DNA of 64,000 nucleotides, from NCBI RefSeq assembly GCF_000003815.2, contig NC_049987.1:12957434-13021433 (forward strand). Reading direction: 5' to 3'. The position numbers and the translations under genes are program-made. Source of the stretch: Branchiostoma floridae (lineage: Eukaryota > Chordata > Leptocardii > Amphioxiformes > Branchiostomatidae). The number at the start of each line of letters is the position of its first letter. Position 1 is the first letter of the stretch. A model generated the notes under the pieces. That model saw only the letters and a list, made by a program, of their open reading frames with translations, had not been told where the DNA came from and made no database searches. Below, piece after piece: positions 12,401 through 25,900 of this stretch.

Positions 12401-15400
12401 GGACGTATCATAAAGGAAACAATGTTACAAGGGAAGTCGATTCTAATTCTATTAAATGCTATCTCTGTTATAACTATTTCATGTTGGCGTTATTGATACA
12501 TTGATTCAATGCCAGATGACAAAATATACAACACTTTAAACACCTTTTCTATATGTCTTAAGTCCAGTTGTGTGAAACATATACACATATAAACAAATGA
12601 TTCGCAATATCAAAGAACTCCACGTACATTGTATATATAATTTGGACTTCATGTGCAATTCATAACTGTCTACGTCACTATGGGACACATTGAGTACAGT
12701 AAAATTTCACCTATATTATAACAACAAAGGACCTTTCTGCGTACCTGTGTGTCCCTGTCTACCAGCTGCAGCTGTGTGTAGACATGCTGCACATTCAGAC
12801 GGACCAGAGAACCAAACAGGAACACCTCCGGAACACAGAACAACTTCCTACGGAACAACAGATATCAAACAAAATCAGACAACAGCAGCTTTTTACATCT
12901 TCATGAACAAAACATCAATAAGCAATCATAAAATTGGTTTCAATCAAGCTCTTGTCGTAATATTGCACAACCAAAAATTCAATCAAACTGTTTCTTTTTG
13001 TCCCTTTTTTCTCTCTACAATCAACAGCTAAGCAAACAAACTTATCATCCCATCCTACCTACTGTCCTACAACAAAGTGTAAACAAAGTTTTTTTTTAAA
13101 TACACAATTCTTTTCCTGAAACAGACTGCAATCATACTTCTACATTACCTGTATGTCTTCTTTATCTCGGTCACCACTTCCCTCATATAGAAGTCTATAT
13201 TCTCTCCTACATTGTCCGGTTCTGCAGCATCCGACTGGGTTAAGGCAAGACCCTGTTGTCCTGGCTTCTTCTTCCCCAGCACCAGCCTGCCAGTCTTCTC
13301 ATCAAGGATCATGATTTCTGCCACCACCTCACCACTGTCATCCTTGACATTGTCATCCTTTGCTGAACTATCATCTTTGTTTTCTGACGTCTTGCTTGCT
13401 TCAGCCTTCGGTGCGTCCTCCTTTTTTGCCACGGTACATTCTCTCCTTGGTCGCAGTGATCCATAGTTGTTTGATGACTGTGTAGGCACACTTTCTGCTG
13501 CATGTCTGACCTCTGAACCTTTCTGTGTTGCCAGCTTTGGTGATGTTGAACTACTTTCAGTCTCAGTCCTAGAAGATGTAGCTGAGCTTCTAGAAGTATT
13601 AGACTGTTGTCTGCTGTTACCTGCTGCTTCTGAACTTTGAACTTTGGATTTCAGGTCATAACCTTTGCCTTCTGACCTGCCAAGACTTGCTGTAAGGGAA
13701 CTCTGAGTACTGCTTTTCAGAAGGTTGCCTTCAACATGCCACTTTCTGATACCTCTTCCACCATTTGGTGTCTTTCTGTTTACACTCTCAAAGGCAACAG
13801 TATTCTTCAGATTAACTTTCACATTTTGGAGAGATGTGCCTTTTGACCCATTGGCTGTACCCTTTGAACTCTGACCTGTTGCAAACCTAAGTCTCTGTGT
13901 GGGAAGTGTTACTGACAACTTATTAACGTCTCTCCGCTTCCTGCCTGGTTGTGGCAACGTAGACAGCATTTGATTTCTTGCACTGGGACATTTCTTTACA
14001 ATTTCATCTGCAGAAACAAGGAAAAAAAGAATCTGCATTAGAAATGCATAAGTCAACCATTGTTGAAGTAGCAATTGAAGCAAGTACTGTGACTCCTAGG
14101 AAAAGTTCCACTAGTTTGCACTAAGAACCATTCACAAGACCGGGAAACATTCTGGAGTACCTGCCATCCGAGACAGCAGCCTGACTTTGGGTTTATGCAG
14201 TGCCCTGACCAGCTGCTGTACTGTAGCCTGTTCAGTGAAGGTCTCCTTCCAGGTGCACAAACACTGGAACACTTCCTTCATCACATTCCCTCCACACTGC
14301 CTCGTCACCCAGCCAATCTGTAAATACACCATCAAGGGTAAAACTTAGAACTTACTACAATCGCACAAGTGACCACCTCTACATAAAGACCACATGGCCA
14401 ATGTGACCATTTTTCTGTGGTCCCTTAGATAAATTTTTCCATTGACAAAAGCATTGCAGATATTGCCTGGGCTGAGCAGTCTTCTTAGACAGCTTTGACT
14501 GTCTTTTGTCTTGCCTTTTATTACTGAGTCACTTTTGCTTTTAATATCTAAATGGTCACATCACATTCTGGGTCCCGGACAGTCCTACTATCACTAAAAC
14601 TACTATAAAAAATTGTGGCACATAAGGTGCTATGATGTTTCACTTCTGCTTTCGTGTATTAAATGTTGTACTACTAATAGTAGTAGGACTAAGGAAGATC
14701 TGGAAGCTCTGACCCCCAGGGGAAGAGCATGCATGGATCGGGAGAGTGTAGCAGAAGTGGTAACCCCAGAAGAAAAAGAATTATTGTAGAACGGCAACTG
14801 CTACTTCTTGGCTCCATTTTCAATGACTTAAAAAAATCTCACAATTTCCGAAGTTGTCTATCAGTGATAAACTCTATAATTTAAGCTACCGACCTGGCCT
14901 GGCGTGAGGCCCAGTTCTGGAGCGAGTGTTCGCCAGTTTAACCCGATGTTGTCCACCAGCAAACGGAAGGCAATATCCAGCTCTGAGGAGGAGAAAACAA
15001 ANNNNNNNNNNNNNNNNNNNNNNNNNNNNNNNNNNNNNNNNNNNNNNNNNNNNNNNNNNNNNNNNNNNNNNNNNNNNNNNNNNNNNNNNNNNNNNNNNNN
15101 NCCCGATGTTGTCCACCAGCAAACGGAAGGCAATATCCAGCTCTGAGGAGGAGAAAACAAATTTTAGACACGCACAATTTTTCCTACAGTTTGAAATTTG
15201 TATTGTTTTGAAATAAAAGCAAAGATGGCAAGAAGGAAAGGGTAAATGTGCCTGTAAAAAAGTTGAAGATCTCAAATCCACCATAAATGTTGACGTCAAT
15301 CTGCCCAGTATTTACATCTTTTTATCTAAAAAGTGCAACCTTTCAAAGCAAAACAAGAACATTCCTAAATTTAATATGGAATTTTACATTCTAGAATCTC

Positions 15401-16585
15401 AACAAATCTAGGTAAGAAAGCAAGATGGCAACAACAAGGTTACATATTCTTCAATTCTCTAATCTGAAACACAGCATGACAAATAGTTACATGCTGTAAA
15501 AGTACAGCATATTGGATCAATGCCAATGCTACATGTAAGACAGAGACTCAACAAGCCATGATCACACGAAGGTCTTGTACAAACAATGCCTACACAATCT
15601 ATCGGGTTAAGATGTGCATGTAACATTACAGCTTGTGTACAAACACAGAAGCTGGTGTGTTAAACCGAAGGGCGGTTATACCGGCTACATATATACAGAT
15701 ACAGAAATCAGCAACTAAATGTCACATGCCACATATGTGATGTGTGTGTAGATACGACATTGACAATGTAAGAGCAAAAAAAGCTTTGTAAAAGTGAAAC
15801 CGTATCATTTCGTGCAACAAAGTTACAAAATTCTAAAGTTACACAAAGGATCATTGAACTTTTGTTTATTGATAAATATGTTAACTATAATGCACAAAAC
15901 AATACAAGTTAGTAGACTGTTTTACATGACAAAGAAAAATACAGGTGGTGCATTTACTTTGCCTTTCTAATTCTACATTTTCAGTGAAGAAAACTGCTAT
16001 GGGCAAAACTAAAAGAAATATTGGATTTTGGAAGCTGCTATCAAAAAGTCAATACCAACTGTACATGGATGTTCTTTTAAAACAAAGGTATTGACTGTTT
16101 CGGGGAAAGTCTAATTATTTACAATTGTGAAAAATGCATGACCTAGATACAGTCCCATAACAGTGCATTGTATACATTTGGAACAGCCCAAACTGGAGGT
16201 AACCAGCACTTCTTTTCAAACTTTTTTAAATGACCACAAGTTGTGAAGTCATCGACGGGTTAAATATTCCACCCTCCCACACCTGCTGTGGATTTTACCA
16301 TTGCGCACCCTTCCCTCCCCCAAGAAAACCAAATGGACTAGTCCATTCTGTGTGGGACGGGGAGGGAAGCCAGCTCAGAAAGTCGGCCATTGAAGGACGC
16401 AAAATTTTCACTCAAATTTCCCGCCAACAGCACCTAAATGTGCATTCAAACTTTCCGAAATAGGGCTACGGCATATATGGCAATGGAGTCTGGGGTAAAA
16501 AGTGCTGAAATTTGTAGGAAAATGCAATTTTTGAGAAAACTCCCCTACCTGATGAGGAGCTACCCTCCTCCACACGGGTGGCCAT
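3495..16585 (-). CDS. Death-NACHT (NLR-type) receptor with long disordered charged region, 17 exons
   Basis: Predicted 1620-residue intracellular sensor; NLR proteins use the NACHT ATPase to oligomerise and the Death domain to recruit signalling partners. Coding exons (minus): 16585-16549, 14982-14894, 14317-14161, 14007-13149, 12847-12745, 12398-12269, 11948-11806, 11390-11272, 9358-9205, 8932-8766, 8448-8320, 7891-7675, 7213-6956, 6698-4893, 4727-4620, 4336-4200, 3744-3495. Phases agree throughout. The exon 2 donor (GTCGGT) and the last acceptor are weaker choices made to keep frame. Residues 13-90 form the Death domain (WRTLAPELGLTPGQ; ATVQQLVRAL). Walker A is GEQGIGKST (K455), Walker B LFILDGLDQM (D528, D531), and the sensor-like strand CVIVTTRP (554-561). 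Residues 95-380 and 855-1492 are Ser/Lys/Glu-rich and probably disordered. The last 125 residues look LRR-like. The start ATG is inferred from a clean CAG/GTAGGG donor joining in frame. Confidence 0.85.
5258..5714 (-). repeat. DPIGxRxR protein repeat inside the Death-NACHT gene
   Basis: Exon 14 of the Death-NACHT gene encodes four related motifs on the minus strand: VDSVGTRTR, FVDPIGSRTRRRTR, FVDPIGLRTRTRAR and FIDPIGLRVRGRR. They fall at approximately residues 1183, 1217, 1267 and 1328, spaced 34-61 residues apart. Each is a short hydrophobic-acidic head followed by an Arg-rich tail in a disordered, Ser-Pro-Arg context. The arginine clusters could act in nuclear or nucleic-acid binding, which is inference. 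I do not recognise the motif from a named family. Confidence 0.75.
9931..10001 (-). repeat. tRNA-derived SINE or tRNA pseudogene (intron of Death-NACHT gene)
   Basis: On the minus strand an A-box-like TGGCGCAGTGG is followed about 40 bp later by a perfect B box, GGTTCGAATCC, within a 5 bp T-arm stem (CCCGG/CCGGG). A possible anticodon arm (GCATT/AATGC, loop CTAAACC) lies between them. A T-rich run (T10, C, T7) follows directly and would stop RNA polymerase III. The 5' acceptor strand does not pair with the 3' GAGGTAG, so this is not a functional tRNA. It is a tRNA-derived retroelement head or a decayed tRNA copy. Confidence 0.6.
10814..11027. repeat. Small inverted-repeat element with ATACTGTAA termini
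   Basis: The left end ATACTGTAAATCACTT and the right end, which reads ATACTGTAATTCCTG on the opposite strand, are inverted. Subterminal TTCACGGT words are also inverted. No coding capacity is visible. Similar ends occur at 28060-28224 and 32639-32856, suggesting one MITE-like family in introns of this window. Boundaries are approximate. Confidence 0.45.
12042..12215. repeat. Dispersed repeat, AACTCTG-TGTCCAGG to GATTT-ATCAGGCTA
   Basis: This intronic segment shares an ordered set of words with 17790-17910: TAGTCTGT-TAAC, ACAAACTCTG, TGTCCAGG-CTATA, then AGATTTMATCAGGCTA. The second copy lacks about 60 bp of the middle. The ending GATTTARTCAGGCTA also abuts an N gap at 32092 and appears inverted near 62286. 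It looks like the terminus of a common local repeat family. Confidence 0.5.
14942..15161. other. Assembly gap flanked by an identical 60 bp duplication
   Basis: A run of exactly 100 N occupies 15002-15101. The 60 bp before it (14942-15001) are identical to the 60 bp after it (15102-15161), and both contain the 5' part of Death-NACHT exon 2 with its acceptor. Two contig ends apparently overlap and were not merged. The gap is therefore probably artificial, and only one copy of the exon exists. Confidence 0.9.
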
Positions 16586-17481
16586 GATTGAATTTTCCCC
16601 GATCCCAGCAAGCCCTGGGAAAACCAACGATACCATACCTTTTAGGTAAATTATCATAATAGATTCGAAAAAACTGCTGATCATTCGTGCAGTTAATCAT
16701 TAATAAAACATATATAAAGCTATAAAATAGTTATTATATATAACAACATATAAAAACACGCTTTATTACATTTGAATAGAATTATGTAATGTTTCATTAT
16801 CATTATCTAATCCCCTTTAAGGACATTTTGGACTATTCCGTTCAACTCTAACCTCGGTCTGCACCAAGATGGTTCCTGTTCGCAGGTAGAAATTTCAGGT
16901 GAGAGTAAAAAGTGGGCGTTTTGTGCTGTCTACACCAGGGGCATGGTCAAATCATCACATCACTGATACCTAACACTAATATCTGTCCTTGAGAAGCGAA
17001 AGCGCAAGAAAGAATCATTCCATTTTCTTTATTATACGTTTTCTTTCACTGTGTATGAAGTCTTTTTCGTTTCCAATGTTCGATATTTTTGTACCGTGTT
17101 TCTGAGTGCACCTGTCCTTGCATAATTTGACTGTGCCGAGGACAAGCACTTTATACTTGATGCTCCAATGGCTGAGTATGGATGTATGGCAATCTACTCG
17201 TGCAGTCTTGTATTTGGTTACTCCTAGGTGTTGGATTTCACAGGCGGCCATAATTTCGTTGTTTTGTACATATCGATTATGTTAGCCCCTCCCTCTTCCC
17301 ACTGAAAACCAGCTGCAGGGACTCTAGGTTGACTCTACATGACTTTGATCTAGTTTCGTATGATATTTTGCCAAATACCCACAGATATTGAATTGTGCTC
17401 TCCTATTCACAGATACATTGTATTGTTAACAGCAACCGTTATAAAAACTGCTCGGATTGGAGGAGATTTGGGCCAAACACC
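16586..17481. promoter_or_regulatory. Divergent promoter interval between Death-NACHT gene and ATG5
   Basis: The start codon of the Death-NACHT gene (minus, 16585) and that of ATG5 (plus, 17482) face away from each other across 896 bp. The interval has no convincing open frame or TATA element. It presumably holds both core promoters and 5' UTRs. Whether it works as one bidirectional promoter cannot be told from sequence alone. Confidence 0.6.
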
Positions 17482-19645
<2,164 letters not shown>

Positions 19646-22600
19646 ATATTTCCATACTTCATTAAATATTCCTGCCAAGAAATTTTCTGTTTTCACAGTG
19701 AGCTCTTCTGGCAAACTCATTCCACAGTAAGCGTCAAGGAAAGCTCTTTACAAAATATATATTTGTTGTAAATATGAGTGCCATTAGAACATAGTACTGT
19801 ACAGACAAAGTCTTGTGTTTCTTTTGTCCAATTTGATAGTGAAAGGTGCATATGGAAGCATGAATGGTCTCAAAATATTTATATATGTACTGTGAGACCA
19901 AATGCAAGGAAGGGTTTAATGTTCTTTTGTCCTGTGGCGGATTTTTTTCTTGTACCAAGTGACACACTCATAAGGCATTTGCACAAATAGAACTTCTAAA
20001 GAAAACTATCTATTAAGACTTTGATGTTATACTGTACCATTAGATTAGCATTTCCTTGTGGAAGAAATCATTGGTATTTGTTATGAATTTGATACATATA
20101 GACATGTGATATACCCAGTAGAGTATTATGATATTCTTGATGTAATAAAGATTCTCTCCACCAGACTTTTTCTTTGTATCAATGATTTGAATATTTCCCA
20201 TAGGAACACCTTCCATACCCCAATCAACCTATATGCTTAGAATGAAAATTCATCTGTGTTGGTAAACTAAATCATGGAACAAATTGACCTTTATCTAACC
20301 AACATCGGAAGAGTTGAGGTATGCGACACAAGTTTTCTGGCACTTACCCATTGGTAGTTGATTAGATAAAGTTTAGTTTTGTTCCACAAATTTAATGCTT
20401 ATATCTTATCCAGTACAAAAAGACAAGTCCTGGTACAGCATTGATTATTGAAACAAATACTGCAGCTTTAATTTGCTCTGTAGCCCATAAAATGACCACA
20501 TGCTATACAAGTGATGACATGTACAGTACAAAAGCAATGGCATACAATTTTACAGTATCAACATTATGTAGCCTGAATACCCAAACCCTTACAGCCAGCA
20601 ATTACAATTTATCAATAATTACAATGAAACCCATGAACCAATTTTAAACATGACAATGGCATAATATACCAATAGTTGGTATAATTCTAATATAACTGAT
20701 CACCTTTATAGTCAAATGATTATTCATATTCCTGGTAAAGGCTATAGAAAGGGTAATCATGTCTTTTCCTATCTTAACTATAATAGGTATCTTCAATAAT
20801 GAAAGCAGCAAAGCTATATTATATCATAACTTACTCCATGACTGCTATAATTAGGATATACTTAATGCTAGAAGACAAACAATACATAAGCAATTAACAA
20901 GTGTAGCTATTAACAATACATACAAGACCACCATGACAATATTACAATTTCATGAAAATCTACCCGCATCGACTAAAACAACAATGCTTCAGTGTCTGAC
21001 TTTAAAATTGCTAACAGTGGAGCTTACTGTTGTATGTAGCATGGTTTGAAACTACTTGATTAAAGCTAAATGTATCATACACACAATTTTCCTGTTCTCT
21101 TACATTCATACAAACAAGCTGGTACTCAAGATTCAAACATTTTATCTACTGAAACTAGATTGGAAGTTAATGTGAAATAAATTTCTTGCTTTAAAATGTT
21201 ACTGGAACCTTGACTACCAAAATGAAATCATGAATAAAGACTAACTTATGTAAACTTTTTTTTAATCTGTTTAATCCCATAATAAAATGCACACCACCCA
21301 TCTCACAAATGTACACACCATTAATGTATGATATTATATTCTAAGTTTCTTGATCAGATCTATACAAATGTGCAATGAAGCAAGGCACCAACAGTCTGCA
21401 ACATACATTTACATACATCTATCTAGAACATGTATTGAACTCTGTACACAAACTGGAATGTACATAATAATTATAGCAGAAATTGGGACCAGTAATTACA
21501 CAAACCACCATACATATAATATATATATATACTGTATACATGTAGCAATATTTCCAAGTTGTAAAATTGCGTTAAGTCATTGCCCTGGCCCCATGTCTGT
21601 TCAATCCTACAGCTGGACACTGGGTGATACATGCATGTCTTTTAAAATGTAGTAGTGTGTCTACGAAATCCCCTATGTATGCCCTCAACTCAAGCAGTAA
21701 AATTGAATGGTGCATGAACTGTGCAACTGATGCTGACATTAGCTTGTATCATAATGTTAACTATAAATCACTAACCCAAGTTTGAGTGTCCTAAAAAGTG
21801 TATCCTTCTCTCAAACACAAGACTTGTTTGCTTACATAAAGACACAACAGCATGACATGTATCTGTGTCAGTTTCTTTCATGCTTGTGAATGTGTGATCA
21901 TTGTAGAGTGTGAATGTGTATTGAGCACTTTTTTTGAGAAACCAACTAATTTCAGTTGTGCCTCGAAAATAAAAAAAAACACTGTATCTTAAAACTCAAA
22001 GGTAGCTGAAATACAAAACTGTATTGTGTGTGCATGTGTATTGTGTATGCGTACATGAATTTGTATGTGTGTGTATGCGGGTGCATTTCTGTACAGGTAC
22101 ACCCTCCGTGTACACAGTGGCACCAGTATAGCATGATTATAGGCATGGCACAAGCAATAGACAACTACATATATGTATATGTATTACACAAACTGTGTAC
22201 CAATTTTCATTTTTACACTCTCATAATTGATATATACGTATAGCACTTTATGAAAATATTACAAAGTCTAACTATGAATCAATTTGTAATTATAGTACAG
22301 CCAATAAGCATTACAATTTGACCCTGTCACCTTTTATATATGTAGCATCAAGTAACATTACCAGTAAAAGTTCTTGGATAATCATAAATTCTACTCTTTT
22401 TCAGATATATAAGATCTTTCTACTCTCTACATAACATAACAGTACAATGTTCCACTTTACAGTTATAACTGAACAATCACAGAACAATCAAAATGGGTAA
22501 AATTTGGGAATTTCATCACATGCACATTGATTAGTTTTGTGATGTCATGTCTGTTTACATTTGACAATTCTTCAATTTTATCTACACACAGAAATTAGAT

Positions 22601-22905
22601 GATTGTAGAGTTTAATCTCTGCATTAAGAACACATGGCACATTTAACCATCTAATTTTGCTGAAGCCAAGGATTATCATTTTACTGTCTGTAGAGATTTC
22701 CATTTAGGACAGCTTAGGACTGTTCTAGAAAAAATAGCATGAAGAAATTTTGGAAACAGCTCTACATGCTATACACAATAATTCAATTTTCCAAATTTAA
22801 GATTGATAAAAAGAGCCTCTGCACTTTGATGTCTTCCTCTTTTTGTTTTGTTTTTAGAACTGAGCTTGTCCTTAAAGTGTGCCCTCCGTGTTAAACTTGA
22901 CATAC
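19646..22905. other. Convergent interval between ATG5 and GOPC (UTRs and AT-rich spacer)
   Basis: The left part is the probable ATG5 3' UTR. The right part probably includes the GOPC 3' UTR on the minus strand. The centre is AT-rich with short TG/TA simple repeats (21520-21540 and 22020-22080). No coding exon is seen. Confidence 0.6.
20144..20149 (+). terminator. Probable ATG5 polyadenylation signal
   Basis: AATAAA lies about 500 bp after the ATG5 stop codon (TAG 19643-19645), followed by T-rich DNA. It would give a 3' UTR of about 0.5 kb. It is the first canonical signal after the stop. Confidence 0.55.
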
Positions 22906-25900
22906 CTATGAGGGGTGGAACAACTCTCTGTCTTTTTGACCCAAGACCTCTTGTTGTACAGCATTGGCCTGTAATGACCCTACACTGAGAGTTTGCAGGC
23001 CGGCCCCCCCTTGTTGCTGTGTAGAGTTCGGCGCTGCGGCGAGACCCGGCATCGTCTGGTTGCTCCGAGGGTTCTCTACGGTCTGCGGTGGTGGAATGTA
23101 GTTCTGGATGTTTGTCGGGAGTTTGAATTTCCCCGTCTTGGCTGGCCGTGTTGCATTCTGGGTGTCTCCTGTTGCATTCTGGGATTGCTGCTCTGCTGCA
23201 CTGTGTGTGTGATCTGCATTGGGTTGAGATGGAGACTCTGCATTGTGGGATGCCTCTGCTGGTGCATGTTGGGAGCTAGTGCCTGGAGGGGGTCCCCCCT
23301 CTTCCGCTGTTGGGGTCCGCTGGGGTGTGGAGGGGCCGGACATGGTGCCGTTCATCTGAGGGGGAGGGTTTTCTTCTTCCTCACCCGTATCTCTGTAGAG
23401 TCGGTACCTGCAAGAGCAGCACATTTGAAGATCATTCTATTCCTAGGTTTAATAACATATTCACCTTAAAAACACTATCAGAATCATTACAACTGTGTAT
23501 AACTAAGTTTCTGAAAAGATGAGTTCAGTTTTGCGATTTTGAGTTTTGCATAACAAGCATANNNNNNNNNNNNNNNNNNNNNNNNNNNNNNNNNNNNNNN
23601 NNNNNNNNNNNNNNNNNNNNNNNNNNNNNNNNNNNNNNNNNNNNNNNNNNNNNNNNNNNNNTTCAAAATGTCTATAATGTATACTACCTACAGACCTCTT
23701 CTTTGCTACTTGTATCTAGAAGAAAATTGCACCTTAGGACAGAAAGAATTCATCTGAACCCCTTATGACACCAGGATAAGAAAGAGAAAGGCAACAGCTG
23801 TGAAATTGAGATCTACACCGACATGACTCCCACCTACCCAGCCTCATCCAAGGTTGGCAGGTCGTGGGTTCTATTCCCACATCCAGCAGCAAAGGTTGAT
23901 GGGAAATATTTGGATTCAGACTCAGACTATGTCCCACAGTTCTTTAGTCAGCTTGTTTTTTTAGGTTTTTGAAAGTATTCTGGATCGACTTAAAGACCTT
24001 TTTCTCCGTGTTAGTGTCAAAGACTGTTTCTCATGTCATTGACAACAAAAGTTTTTTTAAGTGGTAGAAATGGTTATATTGCAATGATTTTAATTATGCA
24101 TACACTTTTCATGCAGATGTTAGCATAATTGTATGCTTTTTACAGCAGAATCCGAAAAATGGTCCATTTTCAAGTGGCTTCAGATTAAAGTTTCATTTGG
24201 TTGCTACAATCATAATTCAATCTGTGATCCATTTATCTAATGATATAAAATTTTACAAAATACAAACCTCCCTATATTGAGTGTTTTAAGGGGAAGGTTT
24301 CTTGAAAGCCACTTGAAAGCCAATGATAAACATTGCATGATGACCACAAAAAACAAGCCTTTTAGGAAGAATTATGGTGCATAGTCTGAGAACATGCAAA
24401 CAGGCAACAATTGTCATCAGTGTGTTATGCAATTGTAAAAGCAGGTTGATTTCATACAATGAGACAGTGCATGAATTCATGTATGCAAAGCATCTATGCC
24501 ATACATGCATGTTAATACCTTTGCAGCTTTAGTTGCAGATATCATAAATTACTGTCAGACAACCATGCAACCATCTTCAAAACCTTATGCACTGCAAAGA
24601 GGCCTTAGATGAAGTCCAACAAATGTTTCTGTCTATGTGACATAAAATCACAGCTCATGCATGATGAAGTATAGAACAATCTGACCCAAACGAAAGACAT
24701 TCATGATCAGTCAGTAATACCCAACAAACATTTCAAGTAATGATTATTGTAAGGAATTTATATACATGTAACCACACCCTACCTAAATCCATTCTCATCC
24801 ACGTATTCTTCATTTTCATCATCAGAGTCAATGTCAGGTGCAACAAACACCACCTCCAGGGTGATCTCTCCAGTCTGAGGGGGGGTTGGGGGTGGCAGAG
24901 GGATGGATATGCTTATCACAGTGGCTTACCACCAAACATAACACAAAGCAATAGTCTTCCAAAAGTATAAGATATAAAATTTTGTATACAATGTATAAAC
25001 CTCCAAGTTTAACAAGATAAAAATGTACATAACAGTACAAAAAGTGTAGTAAAAAGATACAAATGCCTATTTGAAAAAAATGAATACATACTGTACACTC
25101 ACGAAGAAGACGACTCTGAACTTCTAATATGCTATGAACAAATGGTTTGTGATGATATCTCTCCTTTTCATACCATTGCTCTCATTAGCATACATGTTCA
25201 TTTGCATACCACCTCTGATTGGTTACCCTCCAAATTGAGTCAATTGGCCACCTGTTTGGTGTAGTGTTGTGAATAGTGTGGCAATGATTGCAGTTACAAG
25301 TCAAACTGTGCCTATGTAAAAGAATTTGTAGTAACAAGCAGAGGGCTAGTCGAACCGTACCTGTTGTGAGAGTATGCCGACTGCCTCCTGGTGCTTAGCG
25401 TTCCTTAAGTCCACCCCATTGACCGCTATGATGGCATCACCCACAAACAGATTCCTGCATCGCTCTGCTGGTTGTCCTTCATGGATCTCTGATATCAAGA
25501 TGGGGACGCCATGTTCTCTTCCACCCTGTGCAACCAATGTCAAAATCTGGTCACTCAGGTCCTAGGTATATTCTAATACATTGTAAATTCACATAAAATA
25601 ATTTGCAAAACACCCCTGTGGGTAAAATGTACTAGTCTGACATCTCACAATGGCAGGGAAAGTTTTTGGAGAATGGACCATACCATTCCACCTTAGAGGT
25701 GGGAGGTACTTACAGTGATGGATATACCGAGTCCCTCCTCAGGCTCCTTCATCAGTTTGATAGTCCTGACGTCACCTATTCCCTGGGTGCGCCGCAGGTG
25801 CTGTGGGTCCTGATCAGAATACAAAAGAGGATATCTTTAGGAAGCCCCCATTACACATGTACTTTGTTTAGGCAACACTTCTTAGGATTTTTCCATAAAG

